The notes under the pieces: model-generated
What the model saw: only the letters and a program-made list of their open reading frames with translations
What the model was told of the DNA's origin: nothing
The model's database searches: none
Assembly: GCA_029881015.1 (NCBI GenBank)
Contig: JAOUNK010000061.1
Span: 1-12,158 of the forward strand
Direction of reading: 5' to 3'
From: Gammaproteobacteria bacterium
GTDB lineage: Bacteria > Pseudomonadota > Gammaproteobacteria > Steroidobacterales > Woeseiaceae
DNA: 12,158 bases
Shown: positions 1-7,146 of the stretch, piece by piece
Position numbering within the stretch: the stretch's first letter is position 1
Layout: each line of letters starts with the position of its first letter
Program-made: the position numbers and the translations under genes

Positions 1-443
1 GCGCCGTTGAACGCGATGACACCGCGGCGCCCCGTGTAGGCGCGTGCGATCTTGATCGTGTTCTCGACGGCCTCGGCGCCCGTGGTAACGAACATCGACT
101 TCTTCGGCGAAGCGCCGGGCGCGAGTTCGTTCAGTTGCTCGGCAAGCCGCACGGCCGAGTCGTAGGGCGTGACCATGACGCAGGTGTGGCTGAAACGCTG
201 GAGCTGTTCCTGCACGGCCGCCACGACTTGCGGATTGCTGTGGCCCGTGTTGCAAACGGCGATGCCCGTGCCGAAGTCGATGTAGCGGCGGCCTTCGACG
301 TCCCAGATCTCGGCATTTACCGCCCTGTCAACGTAGACGGGTGCAATATTCCCCTGCCCGCGAGCCATCGCGGCCAACTTGCGCTCCTGCCAGGCGGCAT
401 TGCTCGGTCCCGCTGGTATCTGCTTTTTCTCAACCGCACTCAT
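1..443 (-). CDS. gabT: 4-aminobutyrate aminotransferase (GabT-like), N-terminal part
   Basis: Class-III PLP-dependent aminotransferase, predicted to move the amino group of GABA (or a related omega-amino acid) to 2-oxoglutarate, giving succinic semialdehyde in the cytosol. Only the first 147 codons are present; the gene runs off the left edge. The translation shows successive blocks typical of bacterial GabT: IWDVEGRRYIDFGTGIAVCN, TGHSNPQVVAAV, FSHTC, and the cofactor-phosphate loop VTTGAEAVENTIKIARA, ending in RRGVIAFNG. These agree closely with what I recall of E. coli GabT. The PLP lysine lies outside the window. The ATG at 443 is preceded by GGAG (451-454) at 7 bases. It is divergent from the LuxR regulator and kinase-aminotransferase genes, which suggests shared control and a related substrate. 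PuuE-type or another omega-amino-acid transaminase activity cannot be excluded. Confidence 0.88.
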   Translation of the reverse strand, partial: MSAVEKKQIPAGPSNAAWQERKLAAMARGQGNIAPVYVDRAVNAEIWDVEGRRYIDFGTGIAVCNTGHSNPQVVAAVQEQLQRFSHTCVMVTPYDSAVRLAEQLNELAPGASPKKSMFVTTGAEAVENTIKIARAYTGRRGVIAFNG

Positions 444-497
444 TGATCCACTCCACGATGTCGTTCAGCCATGCATGATGGTCTCGATGCCGTCGAT

Positions 498-517
498 GGA
501 CAATATCCTAAATGTCC
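498..517. promoter_or_regulatory. Inverted repeat GGACA-N10-TGTCC, candidate operator
   Basis: A 20-base dyad with perfect 5-base arms (498-502 and 513-517) lies in the 129-base spacer between the divergent gabT-like gene and the LuxR-type regulator. It covers the candidate -10 of the gabT promoter. LuxR-family HTH proteins commonly bind dyads of about 18-22 bases, so it is a reasonable autoregulatory operator for the adjacent regulator. Five-base arms can occur by chance. Confidence 0.35.
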
Positions 518-527
518 TGTCTGGCAA
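500..527 (-). promoter_or_regulatory. Candidate sigma70 promoter for the gabT-like gene
   Basis: On the minus strand a -35-like TTGCCA (522-527; 5 of 6 match TTGACA) is followed after 16 bases by TATTGT (500-505; 4 of 6 match TATAAT). This would start a transcript near 493 with a leader of about 50 bases before the gabT start at 443. The fit is by eye only. On the plus strand TATTAT at 539-544 is a possible -10 for the regulator gene, but I found no convincing -35 for it. Confidence 0.4.
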
Positions 528-572
528 GCTTTCGGTGCTATTATTTCGTCCACTTGGTCCTGAAACCGAACC

Positions 573-1439
573 ATGCCCGAGAGTCCCACAACACTTGGCA
601 CAGGCGCACTCAAAGCCTGGTCTGACGGCTTTGCTCGTGTTATCGATACGATCGCCGATGTCGCCGCGCCGCGGCGGCTTTGCCGGTCGATTGGCGAACT
701 GGTCCCGATCGATTTCTCGGGCGTATTCGTCCTGCGCCGGCATTCGGCGCCCATCGCGATACTCGACGACATTCCGCCTGGCGCCGAGGCGATTTCCTAT
801 CTCGAGAGCCTGTACCTGCTCGACCCGGTCTATGACCATTTCCTGAAGGGCACCTTGCCGACCTGCGCGCTGCTGGACGACATCTGCCCGGACGATTTCT
901 ACGAGTCCGACTACTTCCTGAAGTACTGGAGCAATGTCGACATCGTCTCCGAGTTCAGCATCAACACCCATATCGACGAGGACACGGTCATTCACGTTCC
1001 CTTGTCTCGCATCGGCGGATCGAAACGGTTCTCGCAGGAAGATATCGACATGCTGACCGCCATTAGCGCTGTCGTCGTCGCGACGCTGCGGAAGTTCTGG
1101 CAGGCGCGCAGGGCCGATTTCGAAAGCGATGCGGAGAAAGCGAATTCCTTCCACGCTCACCTGCGCTACGTCATGGACAACTTCGGTTGCTCGATACTGA
1201 CGGCGCGCGAAATGGACATCATGCAACTGACCATGCGCGGCTATTCCGACAAGCTCTCGGCACGCGAGCTCGACATCACTCCGGGAACGGTGCGCAATCA
1301 CAAGAAGAGCATATTTTCGAAACTGCATGTGTCATCCCAGGGCCAGGTCTTCGGGCTGCTGCTGGATGCACTCCAGTTGCCCGCCGATGAAGCCATGGGT
1401 CCGGACCCGCTCGCCACATTGCTCGAGCGCCGCAACTGA
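573..1439 (+). CDS. LuxR-family transcriptional regulator
   Basis: 288-residue DNA-binding regulator. The C-terminus is a clear LuxR/GerE helix-turn-helix (residues about 206-262): ILTAREMDIMQL, then RELDITPGTVRNHKKSIFSK, then LHVSSQGQV, keeping the family's conserved Glu213, Val240, His243 and Leu251. The N-terminal 180 residues are a single sensory-like domain. It lacks a receiver aspartate pattern and I could not assign it confidently to the autoinducer-binding family, so its ligand is unknown. The ATG at 573 is the first start after an in-frame TGA a few codons upstream; no good Shine-Dalgarno is visible. The stop overlaps the next start by one base (TGATG at 1437-1441), so the two are almost certainly co-translated. 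The likely role is control of the downstream kinase-aminotransferase and the divergent gabT-like gene, perhaps in response to the substrate amine. Confidence 0.88.
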   Translation: MPESPTTLGTGALKAWSDGFARVIDTIADVAAPRRLCRSIGELVPIDFSGVFVLRRHSAPIAILDDIPPGAEAISYLESLYLLDPVYDHFLKGTLPTCALLDDICPDDFYESDYFLKYWSNVDIVSEFSINTHIDEDTVIHVPLSRIGGSKRFSQEDIDMLTAISAVVVATLRKFWQARRADFESDAEKANSFHAHLRYVMDNFGCSILTAREMDIMQLTMRGYSDKLSARELDITPGTVRNHKKSIFSKLHVSSQGQVFGLLLDALQLPADEAMGPDPLATLLERRN

Positions 1440-3778
1440 TGCCCGACACGGAAATCAGGCTGTTTGACCGCAACCTGCCGGATGTATCGCTCGACGAAGC
1501 TCGCCAGCTCCTGCATACGTGTTACGGCGTGGAGGGCGAGGTACGTCCGCTCGGCGGCGAACGTGACCTGAATTTCCACGTCGCCGCGGAAAACGGCGAA
1601 TTTGTCTTCAAGATAAGCAATGCGGCCGATGGCGAGGATGTTGTCGGACTCCAGGTCGACGTCCTGCGGCACATTCGACAGCGCGACCCGTCGCTACCGG
1701 TTCCAGAGGTCCTGCCAGGGCCTGGCGGTCTTGCCGTGCACCGCGTGACGACCGCATCCGGCAGCTCGCATATCCTGCGCCTGGTGAGCTACCTGCCCGG
1801 GGTACCGGTCGAGGTCGCCCCGGTAACACTTCGTACCTGGCGCGAGATCGGTGCCCTGATGGGCAGGCTGAACGTCGCCCTCGGCAGCTTCTATCACCCC
1901 GCGGCCCGCGCCAACGACCACCCCTGGGATATCGCCAGTTGCCTGCGTTTCCAGCCCCTGACCCGGCACATCGCCGACCCGTCAGCACGGACACTCGTCG
2001 ACTCGATGTTCGAGCGTTTCAGGGATCACACCAAGCCCCGCCTCGATGCAGCGCGCCACCAGCTCATTCACCAGGACGCCCATTGCGGGAACGTCCTCGT
2101 CGACCCTGACAACCCGGAACGCATCACCGGGCTGATCGATTTCGGCGATATGGTGTTTGGCCCGATCGTTGCCGACCTCGCGATCGTGCCCGACAGGACC
2201 ACGCACAGCGAAGACGACCTGCTCGATGTCATCTGCAATGCGGCTACCGGGTTCGACGACGAGTTCCCGCTTCTCGAGAACGAGATCGACCTGTTGTTCG
2301 ACGTCATCTGCGCGCGCTACGCACTCGGGGCAACGATTGTCGCAGCCCGTAATGAACTGCACGCGGACCAGCCACGGCACCTGGATTCGAATACGGCGTT
2401 CGTGGAAGCGCTCGACCAGCTCATGACCATCGGCGCCGAAGCCGGCACACGCCGTATTCGACGCGCCTGCCGTTTCGCACCGGCCCTCACGAGTACCGAT
2501 GAAGCGCAGTTATTCGACAAGCGGCGGCAACTGCTCGGCAGGAACGCGACGCATTTCTATGCTCGGCCCATGCATTTCGAGAAAGCCCGTGGCCCGTTCC
2601 TGTACTCCACCGACGGACACCGCTACCTCGATTGCTACAACAATGTGCCGCAGGTTGGCCACTGCAACCCGCATGTCGTGAAAGCGATTGCCCGGCAGGC
2701 GGCAACGCTCAACACGAATACGCGTTACCTGTACGGCAGCATCCTGGAGTATGCCGAGCGGCTCACCGCCAGGCTCGCACCGCATCTCGATACCTGCATC
2801 TTCGTGAACTCGGGCAGCGAGGCCAACGACATCGCCTGGCAGATGGCGAAAGTCATGACCGGCCGCTCGGGTGGCCTGCTCATGGAGGATGCCTACCACG
2901 GCATTACCGGGCCGATTCGCGAATTCTCGCCGGGGCACCCCGACAGGAAGCTGCCCGCACATCTGCAGGGCCTCATCGTGCCGGATCCCTATCGCGGGCC
3001 TCACCGTGAAGACACGGCCAACATCGGGGCCCGATACGCCGCTGACGCCGAGCGTGCCATCGCCGACCTGGCACAAGCAGGTCATGAGCTCGCCGCTTTC
3101 ATGATCGATTCGGCACTCTGCTCCAGCGGCGTTCCGGATACGCCCCACGATTACCTGCGCAATGTGGAGAAGTACGTTCGCGCAGCCGGTGCACTGATGA
3201 TCTGCGACGAGGTGCAATCGGGGTTCGGCCGCATGGGGCAGTGGTGGGGACACGAGCTCCACGGGCTCGAAGCCGACTTCGTGACGATGGGCAAGCCGGT
3301 CGGCAACGGCCACCCGCTCGGCGTCATCGTGACGCGGCGCGAGATTCTCGAGCGCTTCACCGAGAAGACGGGGCTGTTCAGCACGTTTGGCGGCAACACC
3401 GTTGCCTGTGCCGCCGGCAACGCCGTGCTCGACGTCATCGAGCGCGATGAACTCATCGAGAACGGGATCGTGGTGGGCAACTATCTTCGCGAGCGGCTAC
3501 GCGAACTTGCTAAGACGCAGCCGCTGATCGGCAACGTTCGCGGACACGGCATGCTGGTCGGCCTGGAGTTCGTTACGGATCGCGACGTTCGTACGCCGGC
3601 AACGGCCGAAACGCTGCGGCTACTCGAACTCATGCGGCAACGGCATGTGCTCGTCGGCAACGAGGGCCGCGATGGCAATATCCTGAAGCTGCGGCCGGCT
3701 CTGATCTTCCGGCACGAGCACGCCGACCTGTTTATGGACGCGCTCGACGGCGCGTTAAGCGAGCTGGCAACCGGTTAG
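1439..3778 (+). CDS. APH-family kinase fused to class-III PLP phospholyase/aminotransferase
   Basis: 779-residue bifunctional cytosolic enzyme. Residues about 15-335 form an aminoglycoside-phosphotransferase/hydroxylysine-kinase fold: FVFKISNA (Lys58, probable ATP contact), catalytic loop HQDAHCGNVLV (Asp213, Asn218) and metal-binding IDFGD (Asp234). Residues about 355-779 form a class-III PLP enzyme: YNNVPQVGHCNPHVV (400-414), NTNTRYLYGSILEYAERL (425-442), SGSEAND (458-464), DEVQSGFGR (590-598, Asp590 to the pyridine nitrogen) and TMGKPVGNGHP with Schiff-base Lys619. The NNVxxVGHCxP and NTNxRYL blocks resemble the human AGXT2L1/AGXT2L2 phospholyases more than ordinary transaminases; those enzymes release ammonia and phosphate from phosphoethanolamine or 5-phosphohydroxylysine. 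The expected pathway is a hydroxylated amine phosphorylated by the first domain and eliminated to an aldehyde by the second. The exact substrate is unknown. The start overlaps the regulator stop, and the regulator and gabT-like neighbours support an amine-catabolic role. Confidence 0.87.
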   Translation: MPDTEIRLFDRNLPDVSLDEARQLLHTCYGVEGEVRPLGGERDLNFHVAAENGEFVFKISNAADGEDVVGLQVDVLRHIRQRDPSLPVPEVLPGPGGLAVHRVTTASGSSHILRLVSYLPGVPVEVAPVTLRTWREIGALMGRLNVALGSFYHPAARANDHPWDIASCLRFQPLTRHIADPSARTLVDSMFERFRDHTKPRLDAARHQLIHQDAHCGNVLVDPDNPERITGLIDFGDMVFGPIVADLAIVPDRTTHSEDDLLDVICNAATGFDDEFPLLENEIDLLFDVICARYALGATIVAARNELHADQPRHLDSNTAFVEALDQLMTIGAEAGTRRIRRACRFAPALTSTDEAQLFDKRRQLLGRNATHFYARPMHFEKARGPFLYSTDGHRYLDCYNNVPQVGHCNPHVVKAIARQAATLNTNTRYLYGSILEYAERLTARLAPHLDTCIFVNSGSEANDIAWQMAKVMTGRSGGLLMEDAYHGITGPIREFSPGHPDRKLPAHLQGLIVPDPYRGPHREDTANIGARYAADAERAIADLAQAGHELAAFMIDSALCSSGVPDTPHDYLRNVEKYVRAAGALMICDEVQSGFGRMGQWWGHELHGLEADFVTMGKPVGNGHPLGVIVTRREILERFTEKTGLFSTFGGNTVACAAGNAVLDVIERDELIENGIVVGNYLRERLRELAKTQPLIGNVRGHGMLVGLEFVTDRDVRTPATAETLRLLELMRQRHVLVGNEGRDGNILKLRPALIFRHEHADLFMDALDGALSELATG

Positions 3779-4272
3779 TGCAAACAGGCCGGCGCTGCCG
3801 GCTCCGCTACCGAATTTTCCTTGACGCTCAACAATCCCCCACGTGGAGGAATCTCGTACGCGCTCGATCCTGGATCCACCTTCGTGAACCAGCGTGTAAT
3901 GCTTCGTGCATAGCAGCATGAGATTGTCGAGACTTGTCTCACCGCAAACTTTATCAAGTCGCGTTCGTTGTTCTTGTTCGTCACACGCGACAATGCACGC
4001 ACTTTTGAATGCGACAATTCACCTTTGGCAACAGCCCTGGAAATATGGGCCAAGGCCTTCAGGGCATGCGCCACCCGGACCTTCTCGAGCGCAGTCATCA
4101 TGCTGACATCGCAGCGCCACGCGAGCCACTCCGCGCAATTTTGCAGGCCCCACTTGAGCCACCCGGCGCGCTCATCGAACTCGCGGATCAGGACGAGCAA
4201 TTCATAGGTCGCGGCATTTGCGCCCTCGTCGAGGTCAGGAACATCTATGGAGACCGTATAGGTAACGGTCAT
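3755..4272 (-). pseudogene. Broken DUF222/HNH endonuclease (13E12-like), internal deletion plus frameshift
   Basis: Remnant of a DUF222-HNH endonuclease-like protein. From the ATG at 4272, with AGGAGG 2 bases upstream, residues about 20-108 read as the DUF222 N-terminus, for example FDERAGWLKWGLQNCAEWL, VRVAHALKALAHISRA and GELSHSKVRALSRVT. Near 3943-3957 the gene jumps to the extreme C-terminus of the same family in another frame: GETSLDNLMLLCTKHYTLV, then HEGG, ending at a TAA at 3755-3757. A few hundred residues, including most of the HNH site, are missing. The original frame instead continues into unrelated sequence to about 3775, giving an open reading frame of 165 residues that would probably be annotated as hypothetical. 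It converges on, and slightly overlaps, the 3' end of the kinase-aminotransferase gene. GC is lower than in neighbours (29 of 60 at 3961-4020). No function is expected. Confidence 0.82.
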
Positions 4273-4309
4273 GACCTCCTACTGCCGCAGATTGGATGGC
4301 TGAAAAGGG

Positions 4310-4678
4310 TCAGCGGCACCCGCCCCCAGGGAACTCGTACTCTACGGTTGCGCTGCCAGCACTTGCTATTACCAACGTGTCAGTAATTGATGAGATCTTG
4401 ACACTCTCATTCTGCTTGATGATGGTGAGAAGTTCTTGGCAATTGCTAAATGAATTCGACTTTGGAAGATCAGCACCGCCCAAGAGCCTGATCAACATTT
4501 CACCGCGCGTTTCGCCTTCCTCTGGTTCGACAACCGTGAGTTTCCCATTGTGAAAATCTGAACTGGAGGCCCGAGTTCCCGTAACAGTTATCTGAGTATT
4601 GTCGCCGCCTTCCTGTTTCGCGGTCGATGCACATCCGACCATTACCAATGCCAGTACGACAACAAACTTGTAGTTCAA
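4310..4678 (-). CDS. Small lipoprotein with a TonB-box-like motif, function unknown
   Basis: 122-residue predicted outer-membrane lipoprotein. Starting at TTG 4678, preceded by GAGGG (4686-4690) at 7 bases, gives a compact lipoprotein signal (NYKFVVVLALVMVGC) with Cys16 and Ala at +2, which favours the outer membrane. A longer reading from ATG 4735 would bury this signal and run into the upstream gene, so I prefer TTG. Residues 29-36 read QITVTGTR, very like the TonB box of TonB-dependent receptors, 13 residues after the lipid anchor. The rest is small and soluble, with Cys80 and Cys121 as a possible disulfide. No family is recognised. GC is low (50 of 120 at 4381-4500). It lies 43 bases after the beta-barrel gene on the same strand; a weak promoter-like TATAGC (4701-4706) precedes it. 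Confidence 0.72.
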   Translation of the reverse strand: MNYKFVVVLALVMVGCASTAKQEGGDNTQITVTGTRASSSDFHNGKLTVVEPEEGETRGEMLIRLLGGADLPKSNSFSNCQELLTIIKQNESVKISSITDTLVIASAGSATVEYEFPGGGCR

Positions 4679-4721
4679 GCTGAAACCCTCATTTGATCCG
4701 GCTATAGACAGGCCTGCAACG

Positions 4722-5675
4722 TCAGAAACGCACACTTACACCGACGCCGAACTCGTCGCTGTCCGTGTCCTCGCCCGGACCAGAGTCGGCGTCGATCATG
4801 CGATATCGCGCAGTAAGTTCGACGTGATCTCGAACGAACCAGCCGGCGAATGCTTCAATAGCGTCTTGATCCGATCCTCGTGCCGACTCCTGCCGGGTGA
4901 ATCCGAGTCCGAACTCAGTCGCCACCGATGGGTAAAGCGCGCCCTGCACCGCGAAGACATCGCCGTCGCCACCCGTATCAGACTTTGCGTAGGCCGCACT
5001 GGCGCCGTATTGCCAGGTCTCGCTGATGGAGCCGACATGATTGAACGTCAATGCGATTACTGTCGGGTTGGAGCCCCCGGCGTCCAGGGTCAGAACGCTC
5101 AAGTCCAGCGTGGTCGCTTTACCGAGGTACCTGCCCACGCCGAGCGCATAGGCGGTGGCGTCCCATTCGGACGACGACGCCGCGCCGTTGATCACGGAAT
5201 CTCCTTCCAGTTCGGCATGTGCGACTCCGGCAAGCGCGTACCAGCCGCTGTCGACCCAAACGTGGCGGAGGTCCACCGAAATCTCGTTGGAGGTCGAGTC
5301 GAACGTGTTGGAAACCGGTGGGATATTGCCGCCGCCCGTAAAGCTGGCCGAACCCGATTCGTCGCCACGCGAATAACCCACGACGATGCTCGATGCACGA
5401 CTCAGGAAGGCCGCCCGCGATTTCGGGCCGTCCGCGTCGGACAGCCCGGAGTAATACCAGGCGCCACTCAGGTCGATGGTGTCTGAATCTGAAGACGTGG
5501 TGGATATGCCAAGCGACGGTGTCGGTACGCCGTTGACGATTGTGGCAAACGTGCCATCGAATTGGCCCCATCCATAGGCGAGGCCAAGTTCATAGTCATA
5601 GTCTGCCGCGGCCGCGCCTGTCGCGAAGCTGCAACCCGCCAACAACGTAAGCGCAAAACGCCCTGTCCTCATCAT
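4722..5675 (-). CDS. Outer-membrane beta-barrel (porin-like) protein
   Basis: 317-residue exported protein. The ATG at 5675 is chosen because AGGGG (5682-5686) lies 6 bases upstream; an in-frame TTG at 5690 would include that site in the coding region. Residues 1-24 look like a signal peptide ending GAAAA before DYDYE, although LAGC (12-15) also resembles a lipobox. The mature part is made of alternating polar and hydrophobic strands rich in Gly, Ser, Asp and aromatic residues, such as DLRHVWVDSGWYALAGVAHA, WQYGASAAYAKSD and VELTARYRMIDA. It ends in GVGVSVRF with the terminal Phe typical of BAM substrates. Long Asp/Ser-rich turns look like extracellular loops. No specific porin family or substrate is recognised. 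It sits 85 bases after the permease stop with its own candidate promoter and precedes the lipoprotein gene. Confidence 0.78.
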   Translation of the reverse strand: MMRTGRFALTLLAGCSFATGAAAADYDYELGLAYGWGQFDGTFATIVNGVPTPSLGISTTSSDSDTIDLSGAWYYSGLSDADGPKSRAAFLSRASSIVVGYSRGDESGSASFTGGGNIPPVSNTFDSTSNEISVDLRHVWVDSGWYALAGVAHAELEGDSVINGAASSSEWDATAYALGVGRYLGKATTLDLSVLTLDAGGSNPTVIALTFNHVGSISETWQYGASAAYAKSDTGGDGDVFAVQGALYPSVATEFGLGFTRQESARGSDQDAIEAFAGWFVRDHVELTARYRMIDADSGPGEDTDSDEFGVGVSVRF

Positions 5676-5725
5676 CGATATCCCCTGCAAATTGGCCTGA
5701 ATGCGCCGATCGGGCTTGGCGACTA

Positions 5726-5752
5726 ATTATATATATGTGGCAATGAAACCAA
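5726..5752 (-). promoter_or_regulatory. Candidate sigma70 promoter of the beta-barrel protein gene
   Basis: In the AT-rich gap between the permease stop and the beta-barrel start, the minus strand carries a perfect TATAAT (5726-5731). A weak -35 TTGGTT (5747-5752; TTG matches) lies 15 bases upstream, one or two bases short of ideal spacing. Initiation near 5719 would give a leader of about 44 bases. This suggests the barrel gene can be expressed apart from the upstream sulfotransferase-permease pair. Confidence 0.5.
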
Positions 5753-5760
5753 ATACGTAA

Positions 5761-7146
5761 TTAGCGCCGTTTGCCGTCTTCGATTTCATGAACCAGGCGC
5801 TGCTCCGACGAACGAATCGTGATCTCACCCAGCGACATCACGAGAATGACGCCAATCGTCACGGGCCAGTTGAAACCCTTACCTGGCGTGTATATCAGGA
5901 ATACGGCCGATATCCCGATGCACACGGCGCAATAAGCGGCCAGAACGACAGCAACGCCATTGCTGACCGGCATGCGGTAGGGCCGCTCCCGGTGCGGATC
6001 GACCAGGCGCATGCGTGCAAAGGACAAAACCATGCCGGCGTAGGGCAACAGGAACATGACCGCACTGCAGGCGAACAGGTTCCAGAACAGCTCCTCGTTG
6101 GAACCTGCCAGTGCGCCATACAGGAGGATCACGAGCGAACCGAATACGCCCATGGCAAGCGCAGCCCCCAGCGGCGTGCCATGCGTCTTGTGTTCGATCG
6201 CAAGGAAGTTTGGCAGCTCACCCTCGGCAGCGGCTTCGGATGCCGACTTGTTACAACCGATCGCCCATGTCACCGCATTGGAAAAGAAGGTGAACAGGAC
6301 ACCCACACCGATCGTGAAGGCAAACACCTTGCCCGGCTCCGAACCACCGAAGAACAGATAGAGCGTATCGACCAGGCCTTCGACCAGGTTGATGTCCTCA
6401 ACCGGTATGGCCGCAAGTACAGCAAACGTGCCGAACGCATACATAGTGATGATGATGGCGCCGGACAAGAGCACGGCTCTCGGAATGTTCCGGGTCGGGT
6501 TGTGAATGGCGCCGGGCGTCGCACACATCAGCTCAAAGCCGAGCATGCCGTAGATGATCGTCGACAGGTAGACGAGCCCATCACCCCAGGAGGGCACGAG
6601 TGCTGCAAAGCTGATCTCGTTGACGGTGCCATTGGCGGCGACGTAGCTGAGCGCGCCGGCGATCAAGACCAGGAACACGAGGATCTTGATGCTCGCACCG
6701 ATATTTGGAATCCACTTGCCGATGTTCAGCGACAATACGTTGACGGCGACCGCACCCCACAACAGGGCGATGCCCATCGCCATCTGTGCGCCGAGACCGA
6801 GAGCCAGGCCAAAAAGCTGGTTGAAAATGCTGGCGAACAGGATGAATACCGACGGGACCCAGAGCAGGTTGTTTACCCAGTACGACCACGTGATGCGCGA
6901 TGCCCAGCGCCCACCGAACGCATCCCGCACCCACGCGTAGATACCGCCATCTTCCGGATACGTCGTGCCCATCTCGGCGTTCATAAGCCCGTAGGGAATG
7001 AAAAACGTCACGCCGAGAAAAGCCCACCAGAACAGGCTGGACACACCGATAGACGCCGAGGCCGCGACCGTATCCAGCAGCAGGATCGCGGAAACGGTCA
7101 GGAGCGTCATGTCCCCCAGGCGGAGCGCTTTCTTGTTATTGGTCAT
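5761..7146 (-). CDS. APC-superfamily amino-acid permease
   Basis: 461-residue inner-membrane transporter with about 12 hydrophobic helices. The first helix has the broken-helix pattern of APC carriers (LTVSAILLLDTVAASASIGV), followed by MNAEMGTTYPEDGGIYAWV and FGGRWASRITWSYWVNNLLW, a conserved APC block. Later helices include TIIYGMLGFELMCATPGAIH, and a short charged cytoplasmic tail ends GKRR. Overall it resembles the glutamate/GABA antiporter and related amino-acid transporter branch, but the substrate is not fixed by sequence alone. Its ATG overlaps the stop of the TPR-sulfotransferase by four bases (ATGA, 7143-7146) with GGAG 8 bases upstream, implying translational coupling. Import of an amino acid or amine would suit the GABA-type enzymes at the left of the window, though the two blocks are separated by the pseudogene. 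Confidence 0.88.
   Translation of the reverse strand: MTNNKKALRLGDMTLLTVSAILLLDTVAASASIGVSSLFWWAFLGVTFFIPYGLMNAEMGTTYPEDGGIYAWVRDAFGGRWASRITWSYWVNNLLWVPSVFILFASIFNQLFGLALGLGAQMAMGIALLWGAVAVNVLSLNIGKWIPNIGASIKILVFLVLIAGALSYVAANGTVNEISFAALVPSWGDGLVYLSTIIYGMLGFELMCATPGAIHNPTRNIPRAVLLSGAIIITMYAFGTFAVLAAIPVEDINLVEGLVDTLYLFFGGSEPGKVFAFTIGVGVLFTFFSNAVTWAIGCNKSASEAAAEGELPNFLAIEHKTHGTPLGAALAMGVFGSLVILLYGALAGSNEELFWNLFACSAVMFLLPYAGMVLSFARMRLVDPHRERPYRMPVSNGVAVVLAAYCAVCIGISAVFLIYTPGKGFNWPVTIGVILVMSLGEITIRSSEQRLVHEIEDGKRR

Noticed and set aside
465..1328. Long minus-strand open frame opposite the LuxR regulator
   Set aside because: Its composition is rich in Arg, Val and Asp with no domain, while the plus strand carries a clear HTH protein; it is an antisense shadow in GC-rich DNA.
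2510..3313. 267-residue minus-strand open frame opposite the aminotransferase domain
   Set aside because: Antisense to conserved PLP-enzyme motifs, with no signature of its own.
3788..3802. Hairpin GCCGGC-GCT-GCCGGC after the kinase-aminotransferase gene, as a terminator
   Set aside because: No T tract follows closely on either strand, and it falls inside the Gly/Ala/Ser codons of the endonuclease relic, so it may be coding repeat rather than a terminator.
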